Notes under the pieces: generated by a model
The model's database searches: none
What the model was told of the DNA's origin: nothing
The model's input: only the letters and a program-made list of their open reading frames with translations
Translations under genes and position numbers: made by a program
In this document: positions 1 through 5,329 of the stretch, piece after piece
How positions within the stretch are numbered: the first letter of the stretch is position 1
Layout of the letters: each line of letters begins with the position of its first letter
Origin: an uncultured Collinsella sp.
GTDB lineage: Bacteria; Actinomycetota; Coriobacteriia; Coriobacteriales; Coriobacteriaceae
NCBI GenBank assembly: GCA_902490245.1
Contig: CABUDB010000127.1
Location: forward strand, 1 to 5,329
Length of the DNA: 5,329 nucleotides
Direction of reading: 5' to 3'

Positions 1-25
1 AACAGTAAGGGCGGATTTCGGACGT

Positions 26-125
26 TAGGTGTTACAGATTGAGATAAATCCTAGAGAAAGGACCGGTTTGTCTTGATCTGTAACAGGTAGGACCGTTTTG
101 GCCGAGTAGGTGTTACAGATTGAGA
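26..125. repeat. Three alternating copies of a 19-bp intergenic motif
   Basis: The motif TAGGTGTTACAGATTGAGA occurs exactly at 26-44 and again at 107-125 on the plus strand. A third copy, matching at 15 of 19 positions, lies at 71-89 on the opposite strand. The core TGTTACAGAT (30-39 and 111-120) is perfectly complementary to ATCTGTAACA at 76-85, so the middle copy can pair with either neighbour. The flanks are also partly repeated: GGACCGGTTT at 60-69 resembles GGACCGTTTT at 90-99, and GTTTTGGCCGAG at 95-106 resembles GATTTGGTCGAG at 127-138. The repeats lie beyond the glgP terminator, so they are probably not part of that transcript. They may belong to a dispersed intergenic repeat family, or be regulator sites or the leader of an unseen gene. 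The function is unknown. Confidence 0.7.
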
Positions 126-164
126 CGATTTGGTCGAGGCGGGCCACGGGCAACACGCGGGCAC

Positions 165-194
165 AAAAAACGGAGCCGTGTTGCCACGACTCCG
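165..194 (-). terminator. Intrinsic terminator downstream of glgP
   Basis: Read on the minus strand, CGGAGTCGTG and CACGGCTCCG form a 10-bp stem in RNA, with one U-G wobble, closed by a GCAA loop of the stable GNRA type. Six T residues follow directly (165-170 on the plus strand are all A). The wobble pairs only in minus-strand RNA; in the plus direction the same position is a C-A mismatch. This orients the terminator to glgP, whose stop codon is about 30 bp upstream of the hairpin. Confidence 0.9.
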
Positions 195-223
195 CTTTCA
201 AGAGGATGGGTAAGGGGAATGGG

Positions 224-2491
224 TTAGTCCAGGTGCCAGGTCTCGTCGTTGTACTGGGAGATCGTACGGTCGGACGAGAAGGTGCCGGCGTTGGCGATGT
301 TGATCAGCGCCTTGCGCATCCAGGCGTCCTGGTCCTCGTAGTCTGCCAGCACGCGCTCCTTGGTCTGGATGTACTCCTCAATGTCAAGCAGGGCCATGAA
401 CCAGTCCTTGCCCTTGATGTCGTCGTGCAGACGCTGCAGGCGCTCGGCGTTGCCGGTTGCCATAAAGGCGGGGTTGGTGATGAAGTCCACCAGCAGCTTG
501 ATGCCGGGCTTGCGGTAGAGCGTGCCGGCGTCATAGGTGCCGTCGGCGTAGAGTTGCTCGACCTGCTTGGACGAGGCACCAAAGGTGTAGATGTTCTCGT
601 CGCCGACGAGCTCGGCGATCTCCACGTTGGCGCCGTCGAGCGTGCACAGGGTCAAGGCGCCGTTGAGCATGAACTTCATGTTGGAGGTGCCGCTCGCCTC
701 CTTGGAGGCCAGGCTGATCTGCTCGGAGATGTCAGCAGCGGGAATCACGCGCTCGGCAGCGGTGACGTTGTAGTTCTCGATCATGACAACCTGCAGGTAG
801 GGGGCCACGTCGGGGTCGTTGGCTATCCACTGGGACAGCGTTAGGATCAGGTGAATGATGTCTTGGGCGATGGTGTAGGCGGGGGCCGCCTTGCCGCCAA
901 AGATGATGGTGACGGGGTGCTTAGGCTTATTGCCGTTCTTGATGTCGAGGTACTTCCAGATGATGTAGAGCGCGAGCATCTGCTGGCGCTTGTACTCGTG
1001 GATACGCTTGACCTGAACATCGATGATGGCGTTGGAGGGGATCGTCACGCCCTGTTCGAGCGCCATAAACTCGCGCATGATGGTTTTGGCCTCGACTTTG
1101 GTGGCGGCCAGGCGCTCAAGAACATCCTTGTCGTTGGCGAATTCGGCAAGCTTGCTCAGGTCGCCGGTGCTGCGCCAATCGGTGCCGATTACATCGTCGA
1201 GCAGGCTGGCGAGCGTGGGGTTGGCACCATGGATCCAGCGGCGGAAGGTGATGCCGTTGGTCTTGTTGGAGAACTTCTCGGGATAGATCTCGTAGAACGG
1301 GTGGAGCTCGGTGTCCTCAAGAATCTTGGTGTGGAGCGCGGCGACGCCGTTGATGGAGAAGCCAAAGTGGATGTCCATGTGGGCCATGTGGACGGTCTTA
1401 TGCTCGTCGATGATGGCGACGCGCGGGTCGTCGTGCTCGGCCTTGGCGATCTCGTCGAGCTTGACGATGATGTCGGCGATGGCGGGCGAGACCTTCTGCA
1501 GGCTGGCGAGCGGCCACTTCTCGAGCGCCTCGGCAAGAATCGTGTGGTTGGTGTAGGCGACCATGGAGCGCACGATGGCAACGGCCTCGTCAAACTCAAT
1601 GTCGTGCTCGGTGGCGAGCAGGCGGATGAGCTCGGGAATGACCATGGTGGGGTGCGTGTCGTTGATCTGGACCACGGCGTAGTCGGCCAGGTCGTGCAGG
1701 TTGCTGCCGCGCTCGACGGCCTCGTCAATCAGGAGCTGGGCGGCATTGCTCACCATGAAGTACTCCTGGTAGATGCGAAGCAGGCGACCCTGCTCGTCGG
1801 AATCATCCGGATAGAGGAACAAGGTGAGGTTCTTGGCGATCTCGGTCTTGTCGAAGTCGATGGAGCTGCCGGGGACCAGGCCGTCGTCGACACTTGCCAG
1901 GTCGAACAGGCGTAGGCGGTTCTTGGTGGGCTGGCCATAACCGGGTACATCGATGTTGACGAGCTTGGAAGTAACGGCAAAATCACCGAACTCGACGGTG
2001 TAGGAGCGGTCGTCGTCGACTAGGATGTCCTGCTCACCGAGCCACTCGTCGGGGACGGCCTTCTGCTGGTTGTCGACAAAGCGCTGGCGGAACAGGCCGT
2101 AATGGTAGTTGAGGCCCACGCCATCGCCGGTCAAGCCCAGCGTGGCGATGGAATCCAGGAAGCATGCGGCCAGACGGCCCAGGCCGCCGTTGCCGAGCGA
2201 CGGTTCGACCTCGAACTCCTCGATCTTGTTGAGGTCGTGGCCCGCGGCGGTGAGCTGGTCCTTAACCTCGTCATAGATGCCAAGGTCGATCATATTGTTG
2301 ATGAGCAGCTTGCCGATCAAAAACTCGGCAGAGATGTAGTAGAGCTTTTTCTTGCCGTTGTTGAGAGGACAGGCGGCAGAGCGCTCCTGCACGAGCTTGG
2401 CCAGCAGCTTATAAATACGACGGTCATCGAGCTGCTCGAGCGAGGTGCCAAAGGACTGCTCGGCAAGATCCGCAAGATTGATACGGGGCAT
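224..2491 (-). CDS. glgP: Glycogen/starch/maltodextrin phosphorylase (GT35)
   Basis: This PLP-dependent cytoplasmic enzyme removes glucose from the non-reducing ends of alpha-1,4-glucans using phosphate, giving glucose-1-phosphate. The 755-residue protein appears complete. Conserved family blocks are present in order: YYISAEFLIG (51-60), EPSLGNGGLGRLAACFLDS (96-114), NDTHPTMVIPEL (277-288), KFSNKTNGITFRRW (406-419), QVKRIHEYKRQ (493-503), NYNVTAAERVIPAADISEQ (573-591) and the PLP signature EASGTSNMKFMLN (598-610), in which Lys606 should carry the cofactor. The following block TLDGANVEI (617-625) is also typical. It is somewhat shorter than E. coli GlgP or MalP (about 800 residues), mainly from a compact N-terminus, as in many Gram-positive homologues. 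The ATG has a strong AGGAGG site 4 nt upstream, and the stop is TAA. malQ lies upstream on the same strand, 128 bp away, with a hairpin terminator between. Whether glycogen or imported maltodextrin is the main substrate cannot be read from the sequence. Confidence 0.97.
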   Translation of the reverse strand: MPRINLADLAEQSFGTSLEQLDDRRIYKLLAKLVQERSAACPLNNGKKKLYYISAEFLIGKLLINNMIDLGIYDEVKDQLTAAGHDLNKIEEFEVEPSLGNGGLGRLAACFLDSIATLGLTGDGVGLNYHYGLFRQRFVDNQQKAVPDEWLGEQDILVDDDRSYTVEFGDFAVTSKLVNIDVPGYGQPTKNRLRLFDLASVDDGLVPGSSIDFDKTEIAKNLTLFLYPDDSDEQGRLLRIYQEYFMVSNAAQLLIDEAVERGSNLHDLADYAVVQINDTHPTMVIPELIRLLATEHDIEFDEAVAIVRSMVAYTNHTILAEALEKWPLASLQKVSPAIADIIVKLDEIAKAEHDDPRVAIIDEHKTVHMAHMDIHFGFSINGVAALHTKILEDTELHPFYEIYPEKFSNKTNGITFRRWIHGANPTLASLLDDVIGTDWRSTGDLSKLAEFANDKDVLERLAATKVEAKTIMREFMALEQGVTIPSNAIIDVQVKRIHEYKRQQMLALYIIWKYLDIKNGNKPKHPVTIIFGGKAAPAYTIAQDIIHLILTLSQWIANDPDVAPYLQVVMIENYNVTAAERVIPAADISEQISLASKEASGTSNMKFMLNGALTLCTLDGANVEIAELVGDENIYTFGASSKQVEQLYADGTYDAGTLYRKPGIKLLVDFITNPAFMATGNAERLQRLHDDIKGKDWFMALLDIEEYIQTKERVLADYEDQDAWMRKALINIANAGTFSSDRTISQYNDETWHLD

Positions 2492-2495
2492 GTTT

Positions 2496-2501
2496 CCTCC
2501 T
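2496..2501 (-). promoter_or_regulatory. Ribosome binding site of glgP
   Basis: AGGAGG on the minus strand lies 4 nt before the ATG at 2491 and fixes the glgP start. A -10-like TGTAAT (2513-2518, minus strand) lies just upstream, but I see no convincing -35 partner, so an independent glgP promoter is not established. Confidence 0.85.
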
Positions 2502-2530
2502 GTGATGGGTTGATTACATGTCAGAAATTC

Positions 2531-2571
2531 AAAAGAAGCCCGCGCGAGGGATTGGAGTGGCCTCGCGCGGG
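2531..2571 (-). terminator. Intercistronic hairpin terminator between malQ and glgP
   Basis: CCCGCGCGAGG (2539-2549) and CCTCGCGCGGG (2561-2571) are perfect reverse complements, giving an 11-bp, very GC-rich stem with an 11-nt loop. In the direction of malQ transcription the stem is followed by GCTTCTTTT, a T-rich but interrupted run. It sits about 50 bp after the malQ stop and about 40 bp before the glgP start. It probably terminates part or all of malQ transcription, or protects the upstream mRNA. The broken T-tract suggests incomplete termination with some read-through. In the plus direction the hairpin is followed by GAAAA, so it would not terminate plus-strand RNA. Confidence 0.75.
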
Positions 2572-2619
2572 GAAAACGGACGCGTCCGCACGATGGGGTG
2601 GGGTCGGGCGCGGTGGCTC

Positions 2620-4125
2620 CTATTGGGGAAGCTCAATTTCGTCTTCCGACGGGATGCGGAAGTAGGTCTCGGTCCAGCCGGTGAGCTTGTGCTCGAGCTC
2701 GCGGGTGATGGCGCCATCGAGCATGCGCCAGGTCCAGTTGCCGCCCATGGTGGCGGGAGTGTTGATGCGCGCCTCGTTGCCCAGGTTGAGCAGGTCCTGC
2801 ATGGTGTAGATGCAGGTATCGCTTACGCTGGCGGCGATGGCGCGGTTGAGTGCATCGGCCATGGGCTCGCCTGCCTGCTGGTGGGTGTACAGGGCCGCCT
2901 GCTCGCGCTGACGCGGGGTGGCCGTTCCCTCAAACCAACCGCGCGCCGTCTCGTTGTCGTGTGTGCCCACATAGGCGACGGTGTTGGCAATGTAGTTGTG
3001 CGGCAGGTAGTACGAGTTGGTGCCCTCAAAGGCGAACTGCAAGATCTTCATGCCGGGGAAGCCCGAGTTGTCGCGCATGTCGATGACGCCGGGGGTGAGG
3101 AAGCCCAGGTCTTCGGCGATGATGGGCAGCGTGCCGAGCTTTTCCTCGAGCGTCTTGAAGAACTTGAGGCCGGGGCCCTGCGTCCACGAACCGTAGGACG
3201 AATCGGGTGAGGAGAACGGCACCTCCCAATAGGCCTCGAAGCCGCGGAAGTGATCCAGGCGGATGACATCGTACATGTCGAGGGCGGCGCGGATACGGCC
3301 CTCCCACCAGGAGAAACCGTCGGCTTCCATGGCGTCCCAGTCGTAGATGGGATTGCCCCAGTACTGGCCGGTGGCCGAGAACTGGTCGGGCGGCGTGCCG
3401 GCGACACTCACAGGATTACCGGCGGCGTCGATCTTAAAGAGCTCGGGCGTGGCCCACATCTCGACGGAGTCGCGCGAGACATAGATGGGCAGGTCGCCGA
3501 TGATGAGGATATCGCGCTCGTTGGCATAGGCCTTGAGGCGGCTCCACTGACGATTGAAGAAGTACTGCGTCATCTGGTGGTAGAGCATGCGCGCGGGATG
3601 GGCGGCGCAGACCTTGGCAGAAGCCTCGCCGCGGGTACGGAGCTCTGCGGGCCACTCCCAAAAGGCCTTGAGACCGCACTCCTCCTTGACGGTCATGAAC
3701 TCGCAGTAGGGGATGAGCCAGTCTTCGTTTGCTTGGACAAAGTCGTCGAAGTCGGCCGGCTTGTCGGCGGCAAAGCGCTCGGCGGCGCGGTCGAGAATCT
3801 GACGACGGCCACCAAAGATGGCACCATAGTCGACATTGCTGGGGTCGGAGCCCAGGTACACGCCGTCGATATCGCACTGCTCCAGATAGCCGGCCTCGAT
3901 AAGCTCGGCAAAGTCGATGAAATTGGGGTTGCCCGCACGGGCCGAGAACGACTGATAGGGCGAGTCGCCATAGCTCGTTGTCGTAAGGGGGAGAATCTGC
4001 CAGTAATGTTGTTTGCACGAGGCGAGGAAATCGACAAAGTCATAGGCGTTCCAGCCAAAGCCGCCGATACCGTAAGGTCCGGGCAATGACGAAACGGGCA
4101 TCAGAACGCCGCTTGCACGCTCCAT
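2620..4125 (-). CDS. malQ: 4-alpha-glucanotransferase (amylomaltase, GH77)
   Basis: MalQ moves alpha-1,4-glucan segments between maltodextrins in the cytoplasm, releasing glucose and making longer chains that GlgP can phosphorolyse. With the start at 4125 the protein has 501 residues, matching the compact GH77 type (about 500 in Thermus) rather than the roughly 690-residue E. coli type. Visible family features are the N-terminal RASGVLMPVSSLPGPYGIG (3-21), SPYQSFSARAGNPNFIDF (55-72), GTPPDQFSATGQYWGNPIY (243-261), the nucleophile Asp291 in IRLDHFRGFE, the acid/base Glu338 in IAEDLG, and Asp390 in GTHDNET. All three catalytic acids are present. The frame is open up to an ATG at 4197, which would add 24 residues (METRDEP...). 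I prefer 4125 because homologues start at MERASGV, GGTGA lies 8 nt upstream, and the candidate promoter would put transcription start only a few bases before 4197. The stop is TAG at 2620. It is the first gene of a likely malQ-glgP unit. Confidence 0.96.
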   Translation of the reverse strand: MERASGVLMPVSSLPGPYGIGGFGWNAYDFVDFLASCKQHYWQILPLTTTSYGDSPYQSFSARAGNPNFIDFAELIEAGYLEQCDIDGVYLGSDPSNVDYGAIFGGRRQILDRAAERFAADKPADFDDFVQANEDWLIPYCEFMTVKEECGLKAFWEWPAELRTRGEASAKVCAAHPARMLYHQMTQYFFNRQWSRLKAYANERDILIIGDLPIYVSRDSVEMWATPELFKIDAAGNPVSVAGTPPDQFSATGQYWGNPIYDWDAMEADGFSWWEGRIRAALDMYDVIRLDHFRGFEAYWEVPFSSPDSSYGSWTQGPGLKFFKTLEEKLGTLPIIAEDLGFLTPGVIDMRDNSGFPGMKILQFAFEGTNSYYLPHNYIANTVAYVGTHDNETARGWFEGTATPRQREQAALYTHQQAGEPMADALNRAIAASVSDTCIYTMQDLLNLGNEARINTPATMGGNWTWRMLDGAITRELEHKLTGWTETYFRIPSEDEIELPQ

Positions 4126-4133
4126 GGATGCAC

Positions 4134-4138
4134 TCACC
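4134..4138 (-). promoter_or_regulatory. Ribosome binding site supporting the downstream malQ start
   Basis: GGTGA on the minus strand is complementary to the UCACC part of the 16S rRNA 3' end and lies 8 nt before the ATG at 4125. The AAAAGGA further upstream is too distant (about 14 nt) to be the main site. The motif is modest, but it agrees with the homology-based start. Confidence 0.55.
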
Positions 4139-4210
4139 GTCCTTTTGAATAAGGGGCTGCGCCGTAGATGGATAGACGGCTCGTCCCGAGTTTCCATTGC
4201 TATTGTCCCT

Positions 4211-4240
4211 ATTGTAGAACATGTTGTTTAAACATGTATA
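4211..4240 (-). promoter_or_regulatory. Candidate malQ promoter with palindromic operator
   Basis: On the minus strand, TATACA (4240-4235, 4 of 6 to the -35 consensus) and TACAAT (4216-4211, 5 of 6 to the -10 consensus) are separated by 18 bp. The predicted transcription start is near 4204, giving a leader of about 80 nt to the malQ ATG at 4125. Inside the spacer is the inverted repeat ACATGTT-N5-AACATGT (4219-4237), which overlaps a perfect 10-bp palindrome TGTTTAAACA (4225-4234). A repressor bound there would block the promoter, and sugar genes of this kind are often under LacI-type control. However, the sequence is not a standard LacI-family operator with a CG centre, so the regulator is unknown. 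Confidence 0.5.
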
Positions 4241-4287
4241 GAGAGAATGAAAAAGTTGCCGACTTTCGGTGAATGGTAGTGCGCCAT

Positions 4288-4358
4288 AGACGATATGAGT
4301 TGAACATTGGGAGCTCCTCCCCTTGCGGCTCTTTTGTGGGTCGGGCGACAATGGTCGT
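4288..4358 (+). repeat. Left ~70-bp inverted repeat
   Basis: The outer 23 bp (4288-4310) and the inner 23 bp (4336-4358, ending GACAATGGTCGT) are identical to the reverse complement of the right repeat. The middle differs by a 1-base indel and a few substitutions around GAGCTCCTCCCC. Read on the minus strand it contains AAGGGGAGG followed, 9 nt later, by an ATG (4307) that opens a 32-codon frame starting MFNSYRL and ending at 4209, inside the malQ promoter region. That frame has no visible function. Confidence 0.85.
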
Positions 4359-4437
4359 CGTCATTAAAGACCGGCTGCCAGCCAGGTTGCAACAATGCAA
4401 GAAGGGTTCACATTCAGTTGGCCGTTGACACAAACAA

Positions 4438-4707
4438 TCGCGCGAAGACCTCGTCTTCTTCGGTAAGTCCAGGCGCGGCAAGACGCGCATGGCAGTCGCC
4501 CTCACGATGCGCGCGGTCGCCGCGGACATGTCGGTCAGGTTCTGGCAGACCGCGCAGCTGGTTCTCGAGCTCGGCAACGCGAAGCGCAAGGGAACGCTGT
4601 CGAAACTGTTGAACGACGTGTCGCCCGCGAGGCTGCTCGTGCTCGACGAGTTCGTCTACGTCCCCTGCGACGTAGACGGTGCGAGGGTTCTCTACCAGGT
4701 CATTTCC
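4438..4707 (+). pseudogene. istB: IS21-type IstB ATPase fragment (truncated at both ends)
   Basis: About 90 codons read SREDLVFFGKSRRGKTRMA, continue through SVRFWQTAQLVLEL, and end LLVLDEFVYVPCDVDGARVLYQVIS. This matches the central AAA+ ATPase part of IstB, the helper ATPase of IS21-family transposition, which is about 250 residues when complete. The Walker B motif LLVLDEF is intact. The Walker A motif reads GKSRRGKT, with Arg where the second Gly of GxxGxGKT is expected, a sign of decay. An in-frame stop at 4426-4428 precedes the fragment, so the N-terminal third is missing. The C-terminal part is lost at the junction with the IS110 fragment, after which the frame runs antisense through that fragment. 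No istA partner is present. A functional product is very unlikely. Confidence 0.85.
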
Positions 4708-5080
4708 GTCCATGTAGTGCTCGTAGGCCGCGGCGTCGTCGGGCTCGTCGAAGGAGAGGGACTCCGTCCAGTCCCAGTAGGCCCCCGTCCAGGCGCCCCT
4801 GCGCCTGCCGGCCGGCGTCGTCTCGTCGAAGACGAGGCCGTGGCGCAGCAGGAACTTCGACATCCGCTGCTTGGCGTGTTGCAGGTCGTCGCGCGCGTCC
4901 TCGAGGGCGCTCGTCGGGGACCCACACCTCGACGACGTTGCGGCGCGCCAGCATGCGTGCCAGCCACTCGGCGTCGCGGCGGTCGTTCTTGCGGCCGCGG
5001 TCGGCCGCGGGCCGGTGCATCTTCGGGACCGCCCCGACGACGCAGCCGAGGCCGAGGGCCCGCAGCGCGCGGCCGCGGTT
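4708..5080 (-). pseudogene. IS110-family transposase fragment, frameshifted
   Basis: The first part reads GRALRALGLGCVVGAVPKMH, then KNDRRDAEWLARMLARRNVVEVWVPDE. After a frame change near 4910-4914 the second part reads ALEDARDDLQHAKQRMSKFLLRHGLVFDE and then WTGAYWDWTESLSFDEPDDAAAYEHYM. This is the RuvC-like DEDD domain and following helical part of an IS110 recombinase. The DRRD pair (the last two acids of DEDD) is kept. The N-terminal part with the first Asp and Glu is missing, as is the whole C-terminal Tnp20 domain with the catalytic Ser. At the frame change, VPDE joins ALEDARDD directly. Intact relatives have roughly ten more residues there, so a small deletion is the likely cause. The fragment abuts the right inverted repeat on one side and the istB fragment on the other. 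It is a dead remnant. Confidence 0.88.
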
Positions 5081-5086
5081 GATGGT

Positions 5087-5156
5087 ACGACCATTGTCGC
5101 CCGACCCACGAGAGAGCTGCAAGGGGAGAGGCCCCAATGTTCAACTCATATCGTCT
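5087..5156 (-). repeat. Right ~70-bp inverted repeat
   Basis: Its reverse complement aligns to the left repeat over its full length, with about 90 % identity judged by eye. The differences are the GGCCTCTCCCC segment (one base shorter than in the left copy) and three further transitions. It lies immediately upstream of the IS110 fragment in that gene's direction, just as the left copy lies upstream of the istB fragment. Confidence 0.85.
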
Positions 5157-5289
5157 GTTGTGCCAGAGTCGCTCGGGAAAGCGCGACCGACGCAGCGCGC
5201 TGTTTTCCAGTCACATCCAGTTCGGGTTGATTTCAGCATGCGATAAGAAACTGGATTTGAATTTCGACTCGAAAGATGGGCAATGCTGA
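5137..5289 (+). CDS. Doubtful 50-aa small ORF starting in the right inverted repeat
   Basis: An ATG at 5137 preceded by AAGGGGAGAG (a fair ribosome site, about 7 nt away) opens a 50-codon frame. It begins MFNSYRLLCQSRSGK and ends DFDSKDGQC-like (LNFDSKDGQC) with TGA at 5287-5289. The first seven residues are the same as the frame in the left repeat, simply because they lie in the repeat. There is no recognisable domain, membrane segment or signal peptide. The third-position GC of the second half is lower than in malQ and glgP. It is more likely chance or IS-derived than a real gene. Confidence 0.2.
   Translation: MFNSYRLLCQSRSGKRDRRSALFSSHIQFGLISACDKKLDLNFDSKDGQC
5180..5206 (+). terminator. 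Weak terminator-like hairpin right of the IS block
   Basis: AGCGCG (5180-5185) and CGCGCT (5196-5201) form a 6-bp stem with a 10-nt loop, followed by GTTTT. The stem is short and the T run is only four long, so termination would be weak. It lies inside the doubtful 50-codon frame, which argues against both being real. Confidence 0.3.
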
Positions 5290-5329
5290 TGAGAAACGCT
5301 TGGAGTTCGGGATTGCGCGGCGTGAAGCG
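5207..5329. other. Right flank, unassigned; possible edge of a neighbouring gene
   Basis: No gene can be named here. On the plus strand an ATG at 5276 opens MGNADEKRLEFGIARREA and stays open to the window end. It looks protein-like but has no good ribosome site, and an in-frame stop lies just upstream at 5258-5260. On the minus strand a frame entering at 5329 reads RFTPRNPELQAFLISIAHL and stays open until a TGA in the right inverted repeat. At most one of these is likely to be real. The stretch ACTGGATTTGAATTTC and its surroundings is AT-richer than the genes and could be intergenic. Confidence 0.3.

Larger units (their letters stand above)
4288..5156. mobile_element. Decayed chimeric IS block (istB and IS110 fragments) bounded by ~70-bp inverted repeats
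   Basis: This 869-bp block starts and ends with near-identical 70-71-bp sequences in inverted orientation. Between them are about 80 bp of unassigned sequence (4359-4437), a plus-strand fragment of an IS21-type istB gene, and a minus-strand fragment of an IS110-family transposase gene. No complete transposase is present, so the block cannot move by itself. I see no clear target-site duplication: the bases just outside (left GCGCCAT, right GTTGTGCC) are not a direct repeat, although they show weak inverted similarity, hinting that the repeated unit extends outward in degraded form. Neither IS21 nor IS110 elements normally have 70-bp inverted ends, so the repeats more likely come from two copies of one element or a non-autonomous element than from either family's own termini. 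Confidence 0.65.

Noticed and set aside
26..125. The left-edge repeats as a CRISPR array
   Set aside because: The copies alternate in orientation, spacing is irregular (26 and 17 bp between copies), and the repeat is only 19 bp with a degenerate middle copy. No cas gene is in view.
851..1915. A 354-codon plus-strand frame opposite glgP, and similar long plus-strand frames at 110-844 and 2102-2665
   Set aside because: They are antisense shadows of the GC-rich glgP gene. Their composition (runs of V, L, G, D) mirrors its codon bias, and they show no family motifs.
3250..4089. A 279-codon plus-strand frame opposite malQ, and another at 2518-3210
   Set aside because: These are antisense shadows. 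The minus-strand frame carries all GH77 catalytic motifs, and the plus frames have no recognisable domain.
4359..4437. A regulatory or gene signal in the stretch between the left repeat and istB, including a TTGACA at 4425-4430
   Set aside because: There is no matching -10 box at a sensible distance and no intact gene downstream, so the hexamer is probably chance. The short GGCTGCCAGCC dyad is too small to interpret.
4489..5082. A 197-codon plus-strand frame starting MAVALTMRAV as a complete ATPase
   Set aside because: The IstB similarity begins before this ATG (Walker A is upstream of it) and ends at 4707. The remainder is antisense of the IS110 fragment.
4414..5109. A 231-codon minus-strand frame as one protein
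   Set aside because: Only its middle part (about 4708-4912) is IS110-like. The N-terminal part is out of frame with the transposase, and the C-terminal part is antisense of the istB fragment.
4708..5156. A bridge RNA of an active IS110 element in the right repeat
   Set aside because: The transposase is broken and both true element ends are unidentified. The repeat also lies in front of an unrelated istB fragment on the other side, so there is no basis for calling a guide RNA.

Overview
The window looks like chromosomal DNA of a high-GC gut actinobacterium of the Coriobacteriia, most likely Collinsella or a close relative. This is inferred from the overall GC-rich codon use and the style of the two metabolic proteins and IS fragments; there is no 16S or other marker gene to prove it.

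Region 1 (1-223) is the area downstream of glgP. It holds three copies of a 19-bp motif in alternating orientation and a clear minus-strand intrinsic terminator (165-194). Region 2 (224-4125) holds two intact minus-strand genes of alpha-glucan breakdown. malQ (4-alpha-glucanotransferase, GH77, 501 aa from the preferred start) comes first in transcription order, followed by glgP (glucan phosphorylase, GT35, 755 aa). They are 128 bp apart, and the gap contains a perfect 11-bp-stem hairpin followed by a T-rich run, so glgP is probably expressed at a different level from malQ. Region 3 (4126-4287) is the malQ leader, with a candidate promoter whose spacer contains a palindrome that could be an operator.

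Region 4 (4288-5156) is a decayed mobile-element block. Two ~70-bp imperfect inverted repeats (about 90 % identical by eye) enclose a fragment of an IS21-type istB ATPase gene on the plus strand. This meets, tail to tail at about 4707, a frameshifted fragment of an IS110-family transposase on the minus strand. Neither fragment can encode a working protein. Region 5 (5157-5329) is unassigned flank with a GC-rich hairpin and short open frames on both strands that run off the window edge.

Functionally, MalQ rearranges short maltodextrins into longer chains and glucose, and GlgP phosphorolyses the long chains to glucose-1-phosphate. Together they form the standard cytoplasmic route for using starch-derived dextrins or stored glycogen. 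I see no defence system, CRISPR array, toxin-antitoxin pair or other new multi-gene system here. The parts most worth a second look are the chimeric IS block with its long inverted repeats, the alternating repeats at the left edge and the palindrome in the malQ promoter.
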